DNA of 64,000 nucleotides from positions 39,057 through 103,056 of the forward strand of contig RXON01001607.1 of NCBI GenBank assembly GCA_009667805.1. The letters run 5' to 3'. A model generated the notes under the pieces. That model saw nothing but the letters and a program-made list of their open reading frames with translations. It was not told where the DNA came from and did not search any database. Positions 49,128 through 59,402 of the stretch are shown in pieces; the stretch's first letter is position 1, and each line of letters starts with the position of its first letter. This DNA comes from Leptobrachium leishanense. Lineage: Eukaryota > Chordata > Amphibia > Anura > Megophryidae. The position numbers were made by a program, and so were the translations under genes.

Positions 49128-51360
49128 GTGCAGAGACACAGCGGGGTGAGGGGACGGTGCAGAGACACAGCAGGGTGAGAGGGGCTATGCAGAGACACAG
49201 CGGGGTGAGAGGGGCTGTGCAGATAACCAGCGGGTGAGAGGAGCAGTGCAGAGACACAGCGGGGTGAGGGGACGGTACAGAGACACAGCAGGGTGAGAGG
49301 GGCAGTGCAGAGACACAGCAGGGTGAGGGGGCGGTGCAGAGACACAGCGGGGTGAGGGGACGGTGCAGAGACACAGCGGGGTGAGACGGGCGGTGCAGAG
49401 ACACAGCGGGCTGAGAGGGGCGGTGCAGAGACACAGCGGGGTGAGGGGACGGTGCAGAGACACAGCGGGGTGAGGGGACAGTGCAGAGACACAGCGGGTG
49501 AGAGGGGCGGTGCAGAGACACAGCGCGGTGAGAGGGGCGGTGTAGAGACACAGCGCAGTGAGAGGGGCGGTGCAGAGACACAGCGGGGTGAGAGGGGCTG
49601 TGCAGAGACACAGCGGGGTGAGAGGGGCAGTGCAGAGACACAGCGGGGTGAGAGGGGCAGTGCAGAGACACAGCGGGGTGAGAGGGATGGTGCAGAGACA
49701 CAGCGGGATGAGGGACGGTGCAGAGACACAGCGGGGTGAGAGGGGCGGTGCAGAGACACAGCGGGGTGAGGGGACGGTTCAGAGACACAGCAGGGTGAGG
49801 AGACGGCGCAGAGACACAGCAGGGTGAGGGGACGGTGCAGAGACACAGCAGGGTGAGAGGGACCGTGCAGAGACACAGCGGGATGAGAGGGACCGTGCAG
49901 AGACACAGCGGGGTGAGAGGGGCTGTGCAGAGACAAAGCGGGGTGAGGGGACGGTGCAGAGACACAGCAGGGTGAGAGGGGCTGTGCAGAGACACAGCGG
50001 GATGAGAGGGACCGTGCAGAGACACAGCGGGATGAGAGGGACCGTGCAGAGACACAGCGGGGTGAGAGGGGCTGTGCAGAGACACAGCGGGGTGAGGGGA
50101 CGGTGCAGAGACACAGCGGGGTGAGAGGGGCAGTGCAGAGATACAGCAGGGTGAGAGGAGCAGTGCAGAGATACAGCGGGGTGAGGGGGACGGTGCAGAG
50201 ACACAGCAGGGTGAGAGGGACAGTGCAGAGACACAGCGGGGTGAAGGGGCGGTGCAGAGACACAGCAGGGTGAGAGGGACGTGCAGAGACACAGCGGGGT
50301 GAGAGGGGCTGTGCAGAGACACAGCGGGGGTGAGAGGGGCTGTGCAGAGACACAGCGGTGAGAGGGGCAGTGCAGAGACACAGCGGGTGAGAGGGGCAGT
50401 GCAGAGACACAGCGGGTGAGAGGGATGGTGCAGAGACACAGCGGGGATGAGGGACGGTGCAGAGATACAGCAGGGTGAGAGGAGCAGTGCAGAGACACAG
50501 CGGGTGAGGGGACGGTACAGAGACACATCAGGGTGAGAGGGGCTGTGCAGAGACACAGCGGGGTGAGAGGGGCGGTGCAGAGACACAGCGGGGTGAGAGG
50601 GCAGTGCGGAAACACAGCGGGGTGAGAGGGGCGCCGTGCAGAGACACAGCGGGGTGAGAGGGGCGGTGCAGAGACACAGCGGGTGAGAGGGGCGGTGCAG
50701 AGACACAGCAGGGTGAGAGGGGCAGTGCAGAGACACAGCAGGGTGAGAGGGGCAGTGCAGAGACACAGTGGGGAGAGGGGGCGGTGCAGAGACACAGCGG
50801 GGTGAGAGGGGCGGTGCAGAGACACAGCGGGGTGAGAGGCGGTGCAGAGAGACACAGCAGGGTGAAGGGGCAGTGCAGAGACACAGCGGGGTGAGAGGGA
50901 TGGTGCAGAGACACAGCGGGATGAGGGACGGTGCAGAGATACAGCAGGGTGAGAGGAGCAGTGCAGAGACACAGCGGGGTGAGGGGACGGTACAGAGACA
51001 CATCAGGGTGAGAGGGGCTGTGCAGAGACACAGCGGGGTGAGAGGGGCAGTGCGGAAACACAGCGGGGTGAGAGGGGCGGTGCAGAGACACAGCGGGGTG
51101 AGAGGGGCGGTGCAGAGACACAGCGGGGTGAGAGGGGCGGTGCAGAGACACAGCAGGGTGAGAGGGGCAGTGCAGAGACACAGCAGGGTGAGAGGGGCAG
51201 TGCAGAGACACAGCGGGGTGAGAGGGGCGGTGCAGAGACACAGCGGGGTGAGAGGGGCGGTGCAGAGACACAGCGGGGTGAGAGGGGCGGTGCAGAGACA
51301 CAGCAGGGTGAGAGGGGCAGTGCAGAGACACAGCGGGGTGAGAGGGGTGGTGCAGAGACG
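49128..51360. repeat. 30-bp AGAGACACAGCGGGGTGAGA minisatellite, main block
   Basis: About 75 copies, continuing the array interrupted at 48543. A block around 50380-50580 (gtgagagggatggtgc, gatgagggacggtgcagagat, gagacacatcagg) recurs at about 50890-51060, showing a higher-order duplication of roughly 0.5 kb. Confidence 0.95.
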
Positions 51361-51739
51361 GTCAGTGAGTGCCGGCGGTCAGGTGACAGGTCAGAGATCG
51401 CCGGCGCACGAGTCCAATGTGGGATGTGGTCTATGCGCGTAGCACAGATCGCATTGCAGACCCACAACCACCCGGGATTTATCGGGCCTGGTCGACAGAT
51501 GAAGTGACCCAGACCGGACACCCCCTCCTCTGCCAATGGACCACCAGGGGATACATGTTCAACCCCCTCCCTGCATTAACAAAAAAGGTAAGGAGGAGTA
51601 ACATTTATGTATTTTTATACTTTTTAATAATTTGGCATATTTTAATATTTGTTTTTATATAAAATAATTGAATAAATATTTTTAGTATATTTTTAAAATT
51701 AGTTTAAATTCTTTTATATAAAACTTAATGTTTTTCAGT
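51361..51739. other. Intron sequence without genes
   Basis: Unique sequence, then AT-rich tract (51600-51735). No element ends recognised. Confidence 0.45.
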
Positions 51740-52664
51740 TTTGTTGCTGTCGATTCTATGATACGCTCATACACACTGCACATTACTGTGAATTTTATTG
51801 CTGTGGAGCTCTGTGATAGGCTCATACACAGTGCACATTACTGTGAATTTTATTGCTGTGGATTCTGTGATACGCTCATACACACTGCACATTACTGTGA
51901 GTTTTATTGCTGTGGATTCTGTGATACGCTCATACACAGTGCACATTACTGTGAATTTTATTGCTGTGGATTCTGTGATACGCTCATACACACTGCACAT
52001 TACTGTGAATTTTATTGCTGTGGATTCTGTGATACGCTCATACACACTGCACATTACTGTGAATTTTATTGCTGTGGATTCTGTGATACGCTCATACACA
52101 CTGCACATTACTGTGAGTTTTATTGCTGTGGATTCTTTGATACGCTCATACACACTGCACATTACTGTGAGTTTTATTGCTGTGGAGCTCTGTGATACGC
52201 TCATACACACTGCACATTACAGGGAGTTTTATTGCTGTGGATTCTGTGATACGCTCATACACACTGCACATTACTGTGAATTTTATTGCTGTGGATTCTG
52301 TGATACGCTCATACACACTGCACATTACTGTGAGTTTTATTGCTGTGGATTCTGTGATACGCTCATACACACTGCACATTACTGTGAGTTTTATTGCTGT
52401 GGAGCTCTGTGATACGCTCATACACACTGCACATTACAGGGAGTTTTATTGCTGTGGATTCTGTGATACGCTCATACACACTGCACATTACTGTGAGTTT
52501 TATTGCTGTGGAGCTCTGTGATACGCTCATACACACTGCACATTACTGTGAGTTTTATTGCTGTGGACTCTGTGATACGCTCATACACACTGCACATTAC
52601 TGTGAGTTTTATTGCTGTGGAGCTCTGTGATATGCTCATACACACTGCACATTACTGTGAATTT
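51740..52664 (-). repeat. 54-bp minisatellite; each unit has AATAAA plus GU-rich motif on the gene strand
   Basis: About 17 copies. On the plus strand the unit is attactgtgagttttattgc plus tgtggattctgtgatacgct plus catacacactgcac. On the minus (gene-sense) strand each unit contains agcaataaaac and, 12 bases after AATAAA, gtgcagtgtgtatgagc. This is the usual spacing of a poly(A) signal and GU-rich downstream element. The array starts 43 bp after the end of exon B in gene direction. Degenerate copies occur in the hAT elements at 3815 and 30144. Poly(A) activity is inference. Confidence 0.92.
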
Positions 52665-52707
52665 GTCCAAAATATTGTGTGCTCTGGAAGGTAGACTTGG
52701 AAAATAC

Positions 52708-52768
52708 CTGCCGCGATGATGATGTAAGGGTCCCGCAAGAGGGTGAGGAGCGGCGTGCCCGTCTGACT
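52708..52768 (-). CDS. slc18a2: slc18a2 exon B (start of TM7)
   Basis: Reads SQTGTPLLTLLRDPYIIIAA plus the first base of Gly. Acceptor tttcag, donor gtattt (a weaker donor than the others, lacking A at +4 and G at +5). Phase 0 in, phase 1 out. It matches the cytoplasmic TM6-TM7 loop of VMAT2 (SQKGTPL in human). The following 11.7-kb intron begins with 43 unique bases and then the 54-bp array. Confidence 0.93.
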
Positions 52769-52848
52769 CTGAAAGGTAAGGGTAAATCTGCTGAGCATCG
52801 TCTCCCTGTAAGACGGGTGACGGGGTGAGGGACAGGACGGACACTTAC

Positions 52849-52892
52849 CTCTGGCTGGACACATGAAGGCTGCAGGATGAAGAGCTGCAGAG
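52849..52892 (-). CDS. slc18a2: slc18a2 exon A (end of TM6)
   Basis: Completes an Ala codon and reads LQLFILQPSCVQPE. Acceptor tcttttag, donor gtaagt. Separated from exon B by only 80 bp. Cys replaces the Arg of mammalian VMAT2 (QPSRVQPE). This is the most upstream exon in the window. The preceding exon, which would encode the VGKTAPF-like segment, was not found in the remaining 11 kb. Confidence 0.9.
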
Positions 52893-53162
52893 CTAAAAGA
52901 CATAAGGAGAGGAAAGAGCCCCGTCAATATCTGTCCTGCTTTTCTTCCTCTCTGTCCCCCGACTTTAGCATCATCACTCTCTGTGGGAGGGGGTGTAAGA
53001 CTCACTATTCTGGAAGTCCAGGGTCATATTAGGCAGGAAGTGAATGTCACATGCAGGATATGATTGAAGTCAGGTTGCTTAACTCATCCCCTTTTTAAAT
53101 CCCACAAAGCAGCTTCTGTTTTCTGCCCTTTCTTAGGAAAGTCACAAACAATGTCTTTATAG
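52893..53162. other. Unique intron sequence upstream of exon A
   Basis: Nothing recognised between exon A and the hAT element target duplication. Confidence 0.5.
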
Positions 53163-53799
53163 ATAGAGAGCAGGGCCGTAGGGAGGGTGAGGCAGTGAGG
53201 CACTCGCCTCAGGCACAGCTGCAACGGGGCGCAGGAGCAGGCAGAAAGAAATCACCTCTCTAACTGCCGGAGAGGAGCTGAGTGCAGGGGAGACTTGGGG
53301 CTGATGGCTGCTTGATTCTCTCGCTGAGAGCAGCAAGATGGGAGACGTGCAGGAGGATGGGAAGGAGCCGCTCAGCTGAGCCACGTTCAATACCTCAGCC
53401 GCTGCAAGTGCTAAGTTAGCAACTTGCCATTGAACGCCGTTCAGCCGCTCAGCGCTCAGCAGTGCTAACCTAGCACTTGCAGTGACCCGAGGAGATGCCG
53501 CGAGTAGCTGAGTGTGACGTTTTAAAGATGGCCGCCGCCATGAAGCAGTAACAATGCCGTACAGCAAGATGGCCGCCGCCACGAAGCAAGTAATAATTCC
53601 GTACAGCAATGTTAATTTTGAGGTTTTTGTTCACCAAAGCACAAAATATGTATTTATTATTTCCCCGGCACATAGACATATATTACAGCTCAATTTATAT
53701 ATTGTTTCAGAAGTAAACATAACGTTTATTCAATAAAAACTATCATTTGTGGTGTGTGCGTACAAAACGGATTGTGCTGACTGCTTTTATTCATCATAT

Positions 53800-54485
53800 T
53801 GAAGGAGAATCAGGCAGAAGGATGGTTGTTACTATGAGCCAGGCAGCCATCTTGTGCAGAATATTGGTTCACCAGTAAATAGAATAGATTTTTACTAGAT
53901 GTGCAAAGTAGAGTTTATATAGAATTCCAAGAATGAGTGGCAGATTAGAAAGCTAGCAATAAAACCAGGCAGAATCCGGCCGGCTCTTGGCCTCGAGAGA
54001 CAGGGAGATTTATGAATGAGGCAAGGTTATTGAGATGTGCGGAGGAACAAAGAAAACCTAGAAGACAGACCGGGCCCCAGGCCATCTGAATAAATATAGC
54101 CGATAGGGAGGGAGGCACTGCTCTGAGAAAGACAGCACCACAAATCACAGACTGTCAAACTAACGAGAAGTGTATCAATTTGTAGTTATATGTGGAATGT
54201 TCTTTGTGTTCGAGTTAATGATGGGAGGTATTAACCCACGTGGGGTGGAATAGAGTGTCATAGGGAGGTGGGCTGATGGGGATGTACCTAATTTGTATTT
54301 GGGGCATAAAACCTCATGTCACTGTGTAATCGGGGCTCACTCTTTGCGATTCAATCCTGTGTGAGCACTTGTGTGACGACACAATAAACTCTTGCCTTTC
54401 CTGAAGAGACTCGTGTTTGGACAATCCTTGCTTGTGTCTGGTCCGGCGCCGTTAATGAAAGTGAACCTGTCTGACTCCGGCTACA
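53800..54485 (+). mobile_element. Solo LTR of an endogenous retrovirus-like element
   Basis: TG at 53800 to CA at 54485, flanked by a 4-bp duplication ATAT (53796-53799, 54486-54489) as in gammaretrovirus-like elements. It has TATA-like ggggcataaaacc, then ggggctcactctttgcgatt, and an aataaactcttgcc poly(A) signal placed like U3-R-U5 of class I elements. No internal genes remain, consistent with LTR-LTR recombination. Inserted in the hAT element. Confidence 0.75.
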
Positions 54486-54861
54486 ATATTTTGTCCGAGT
54501 GATACGAAAAACAATCTGCATCTTTCATTAAGAAATCGGCCATTTTGGATTCAAAATTCGCATCCAAAGCGTTCAATGACCCTGCTGCAGCAAACTGAAT
54601 TGCTGCGCTGCAGCAATTCAGCAGCTGCTGAGGTATTGAACGGGGCTCATCTGAGCAAGGGCCCTTCCGGCTGCTCCTCCCATCCTCCTGCAAGACTTCC
54701 TGTCCCCACACCACGTGGAAGGGAGGGAGCAGCAGAGCAGAGCACAGCACCTGCAGCCAGGAGGACACCTATTAGGTAAGATCACCCCCAGCTGCTCTCC
54801 CCTCAAACAGCCCCCTCTCCTGCAGCTCCCCCTCATTAGCTCTACCTCTCCATCTCTCTAC
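54486..54861. other. hAT interior, non-coding
   Basis: Includes the inverted repeat gaattgctgc-gc-tgcagcaattc (about 54596) and a segment (54660-54800) similar to 63750-63870 inside the right-edge element. Confidence 0.6.
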
Positions 54862-55262
54862 CCCCTCTTTAGCAGCTTTCCCCCAGCTGTCTACACCCCC
54901 ACATCTCTACCCCCCCACATCTCTACCCCCACATCTCTACCCCACATCTCTACCCCAGCCCCCCAAGCTCTACCCCCACATCTCTACCCCCACATCTCTA
55001 CCCCCACATCTCTACCCCACATCTCTACCCCCCCCACATCTCTACCCCCACATCTCTACCCCAGCCCTCCAAGCTCTACCCCCACATCTCTACCCCCCCA
55101 TCTCTACCCCCCACCATCTGTACCCCAGCCCTCCGAGCTCTACCCCCACATCTCTACCCCCTCTTTAGCAGCTTTCCCAGCTGTCTCACACCCCACATCT
55201 CTACCCCACATCTCTACCCCAGCCCCCCAAGCTCTACCCCCACATCTCTACCCACCAGCTCC
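54862..55262. repeat. ~13-bp pyrimidine-rich repeat (ACATCTCTACCCC)
   Basis: Irregular tandem copies of acatctctacccc, with interspersed agccccccaagctct segments, inside the hAT element. Confidence 0.9.
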
Positions 55263-55540
55263 CCCTATAAGCTCCTCCCCTCTCCGATTTTATATAAAAT
55301 CAGTAATTTCTCTTAAATAGGATTTTTTTTTCTGCATCCCAGCATCATGACGCGCGCAGGGAAGGGGCCCCGGAAGCCGTGTGCTGCCACCAGCTGGGGG
55401 ACACAGCGGGAGGACATCGAGGGAACGCAGAGACAAGGTATGTACAATCCCGAGGGTGGCTCTGGGTTACTGCCTTTGGTACTGAAAATTAACCCCCGAG
55501 TCACACTCGTAGTTACTGCCAGGGAGGTTAATATACATAT

Positions 55541-58500
55541 AATACGCAATCCACAACACTCTCACGTTCAATACGCAATCCACAACGCTCTCACGTTCAA
55601 TACGCAATCCACAACGCTCTCACGTTCAATACGCAATCCACAACGCTCTCACGTTCAATACGCAATCCACAACGCTCTCACGTTCATTACGCAATCCACA
55701 ACGCTCTCACGTTCAATACGCAATCCACAACGCTCTCACGTTCAATACGCAATCCACAACGCTCTCACGTTCATTACGCAATCCACAACGCTCTCACGTT
55801 CATTACGCAATCCACAACGCTCTCACGTTCATTACGCAATCCACAACGCTCTCATGTTCAATACGCAATCCACAACGCTCTCACGTTCATTACGCAATCC
55901 ACAACGCTCTCATGTTCATTACGCAATCCACAACGCTCTCACGTTCATTACGCAATCCACAACGCTCTCACGTTCATTACGCAATCCACAACGCTCTCAC
56001 GTTCATTACGCAATCCACAACGCTCTCACGTTCAATACGCAATCCACAACGCTCTCACGTTCATTACGCAATCCACAACGCTCTCACGTTCAATACGCAA
56101 TCCACAACGCTCTCACGTTCAATACGCAATCCACAACGCTCTCACGTTCATTACGCAATCCACAACGCTCTCACGTTCATTACGCAATCCACAACGCTCT
56201 CATGTTCATTACGCAATCCACAACGCTCTCACGTTCATTACGCAATCCACAACGCTCTCACGTTCAATACGCAATCCACAACGCTCTCACGTTCAATACG
56301 CAATCCACAACGCTCTCATGTTCAATACGCAATCCACAACGCTCTCACGTTCATTACGCAATCCACAACGCTCTCACGTTCAATACGCAATCCACAACGC
56401 TCTCATGTTCATTACGCAATCCACAACGCTCTCACGTTCATTACGCAATCCACAACGCTCTCATGTTCAATACGCAATCCACAACGCTCTCACGTTCATT
56501 ACGCAATCCACAACGCTCTCACGTTCAATACGCAATCCACAACGCTCTCACGTTCATTACGCAATCCACAACGCTCTCATGTTCAATACGCAATCCACAA
56601 CGCTCTCATGTTCAATACGCAATCCACAACGCTCTCATGTTCATTACGCAATCCACAACGCTCTCATGTTCATTACGCAATCCACAACGCTCTCATGTTC
56701 AATACGCAATCCACAACGCTCTCACGTTCATTACGCAATCCACAACGCTCTCACGTTCAATACGCAATCCACAACGCTCTCACGTTCAATACGCAATCCA
56801 CAACGCTCTCATGTTCATTATGCAATCCACAACGCTCTCACGTTCATTACGCAATCCACAACGCTCTCATGTTCAATACGCAATCCACAACGCTCTCACG
56901 TTCATTACGCAATCCACAACGCTCTAACGTTCAATACGCAATCCACAACGCTCTCACGTTCAATACGCAATCCACAACGCTCTCACGTTCAATACGCAAT
57001 CCACAACGCTCTCACGTTCAATACGCAATCCACAACGCTCTCACGTTCAATACGCAATCCACAACGCTCTCACGTTCAATACGCAATCCACAACGCTCTC
57101 ACGTTCAATACGCAATCCACAACGCTCTCACGTTCAATACGCAATCCACAACGCTCTCACGTTCAATACGCAATCCATAAAGCTCTCACGTTCAATACGC
57201 AATCCACAACGCTCTCACGTTCAATACGCAATCCACAACGCTCTCACGTTCAATACGCAATCCACAACGCTCTCCCGTTCAATACGCAATCCACAACGCT
57301 CTCACGTTCATTACGCAATCCACAACGCTCTCACGTTCATTACGCAATCCACAACGCTCTCACGTTCATTACGCAATCCACAACGCTCTCACGTTCATTA
57401 CGCAATCCACAACGCTCTCACGTTCATTACGCAATCCACAACGCTCTCACGTTCATTACGCAATCCACAACGCTCTCACGTTCATTACGCAATCCACAAC
57501 GCTCTCACGTTCATTACGCAATCCACAACGCTCTCACGTTCATTACGCAATCCACAACGCTCTCATGTTCAATACGCAATCCACAACGCTCTCATGTTCA
57601 TTACGCAATCCACAACGCTCTCACGTTCAATACGCAATCCACAACGCTCTCACGTTCATTACGCAATCCACAACGCTCTCACGTTCATTACGCAATCCAC
57701 AACGCTCTCACGTTATTACGCAATCCACAACGCTCTCATGTTCATTACGCAATCCACAACGCTCTCATGTTCATTACGCAATCCACAACGCTCTCACGTT
57801 CAATACGCAATCCACAACGCTCTCACGTTCATTACGCAATCCACAACGCTCTCACGTTCATTACGCAATCCACAACGCTCTCACGTTCATTACGCAATCC
57901 ACAACGCTCTCACGTTCATTACGCAATCCACAACGCTCTCACGTTCAATACGCAATCCACAACGCTCTCACGTTCATTACGCAATCCACAACGCTCTCAC
58001 GTTCAATACGCAATCCACAACGCTCTCACGTTCATTACGCAATCCACAACGCTCTCACGTTCAATACGCAATCCACAACGCTCTCACGTTCATTACGCAA
58101 TCCACAACGCTCTCACGTTCATTACGCAATCCACAACGCTCTCACGTTCATTACGCAATCCACAACGCTCTCACGTTCAATACGCAATCCACAACGCTCT
58201 CACGTTCAATACGCAATCCACAACGCTCTCACGTTCATTACGCAATCCACAACGCTCTCACGTTCATTACGCAATCCACAACGCTCTCACGTTCATTACG
58301 CAATCCACAACGCTCTCATTAATACGCACAACGCTCTCACGTTCATTACGCAATCCACAATGCTCTCACGTTCATTACGCAATCCACAACGCTCTCACGT
58401 TCAATACGCAATCCACAACGCTCTCACGTTCAATACGCAATCCACAACGCTCTCACGTTCATTACGCAATCCACAACGCTCTCACGTTCAATACGCAATC

Positions 58501-58762
58501 CACAACGCTCTCACGTTCAATACGCAATCCACAACGCTCTCACGTTCATTACGCAATCCACAACGCTCTCACGTTCAATACGCAATCCACAACGCTCTCA
58601 CGTTCATTACGCAATCCACAACGCTCTCACGTTCAATACGCAATCCACAACGCTCTCACGTTCATTACGCAATCCACAACGCTCTCACGTTCAATACGCA
58701 ATCCACAACGCTCTCACGTTCATTACGCAATCCACAACGCTCTCACGTTCAATACCCAATCG
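55541..58762. repeat. 29-bp minisatellite with two-state variation (~111 copies)
   Basis: Unit aatacgcaatccacaacgct plus ctcacgttc. Variation is almost confined to two positions: AATACG/ATTACG and CACGTT/CATGTT, each two-state. The rest is nearly invariant. Because 29 bp is not a multiple of three and the unit has no stop in any plus-strand frame, open frames of over 800 codons appear. They are not genes. Confidence 0.96.
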
Positions 58763-59099
58763 AGCCTCATAACTGAGCTTCGCCTAAAGGCCTCACCTCT
58801 GCTGACTAACACAGGGGAGACTAACGTTATTTAGTATTATTAATTTTCTTGTTATTTATTACCTATTTTCCTCTAAATAACCTCTAAAAATATTGTGTGG
58901 GGGGGGGGGGGCACAATTTTCCATTCTTGCCTCGGGTACAAAAGGAGCTAGCTACGGCTCTGATAGAGAGGGCTTCTCTGGTGTAACTTGTAATGGGAGG
59001 ACAGTAAAAACAGGATCCAATAGCCCAGTATAGAACAGGATCTAAAGTCACATTTATTTATTTTATTTCTGAAGTATTTTACCAGGAAGGATACATTGA

Positions 59100-59270
59100 C
59101 AGGGTTATTCAGAGAGACGTGAAAAACAGGAGAATGGATAATTCTAGATCAAAATAGCTGATTTGGAAAGTGAGATAAATGGGAGAATTGTTCTGGTTTG
59201 GCTATTTTGACCTAGAATTTTCCCTTCTCCTGTCATTCTCCTGCTTTTCACCGCTCTCTGAATAACCCTG
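59100..59270. mobile_element. Fold-back MITE (171 bp) inserted in a frog interspersed repeat
   Basis: Terminal inverted repeats of about 65-70 bases (cagggttattcagagag..., with ggagaatg and attctag...tcaaaatagc in both arms). Flanked by TGA, a possible 3-bp target duplication. The flanks join into ttttaccaggaaggatacattga-gatttctctggttttcag, a repeat I recognise from frogs (from memory). Confidence 0.65.
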
Positions 59271-59402
59271 TGAGATTTCTCTGGTTTTCAGTTTGTCCTG
59301 GATTCAAGAACATTGAATTGTTACAGAAACACAAAGTAACAAAATGCAAGATATTAAAAACACAAATATACAGATTAACCCAGAAAATAAATATGTAGGA
59401 AA

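Larger units (their letters stand above)
53171..58962. mobile_element. Large non-autonomous hAT-like element (5.8 kb) carrying a 29-bp array and a solo LTR
   Basis: Left end cagggccgtagggagggtga, right end (reverse complement) cagagccgtagctagctcc. Perfect 8-bp duplication ATAGAGAG at 53163-53170 and 58963-58970. It belongs to the same family as the element at 3815. Contents: short inverted repeats near 53405/53465 and 54595, solo LTR (53800-54485), pyrimidine-rich array (54862-55262), 29-bp array (55541-58762). No transposase. Confidence 0.87.

Noticed and set aside
48775..51331. Long minus-strand frames rich in SLHRPSHPAVSLHCP
   Set aside because: Translation of the 30-bp minisatellite; frames change with unit-length variants.
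55347..58834. Open frames of 400-840 codons
   Set aside because: They follow a 29-bp repeat without stops in any plus-strand frame; composition is purely repetitive and no start context or conserved domain is present.
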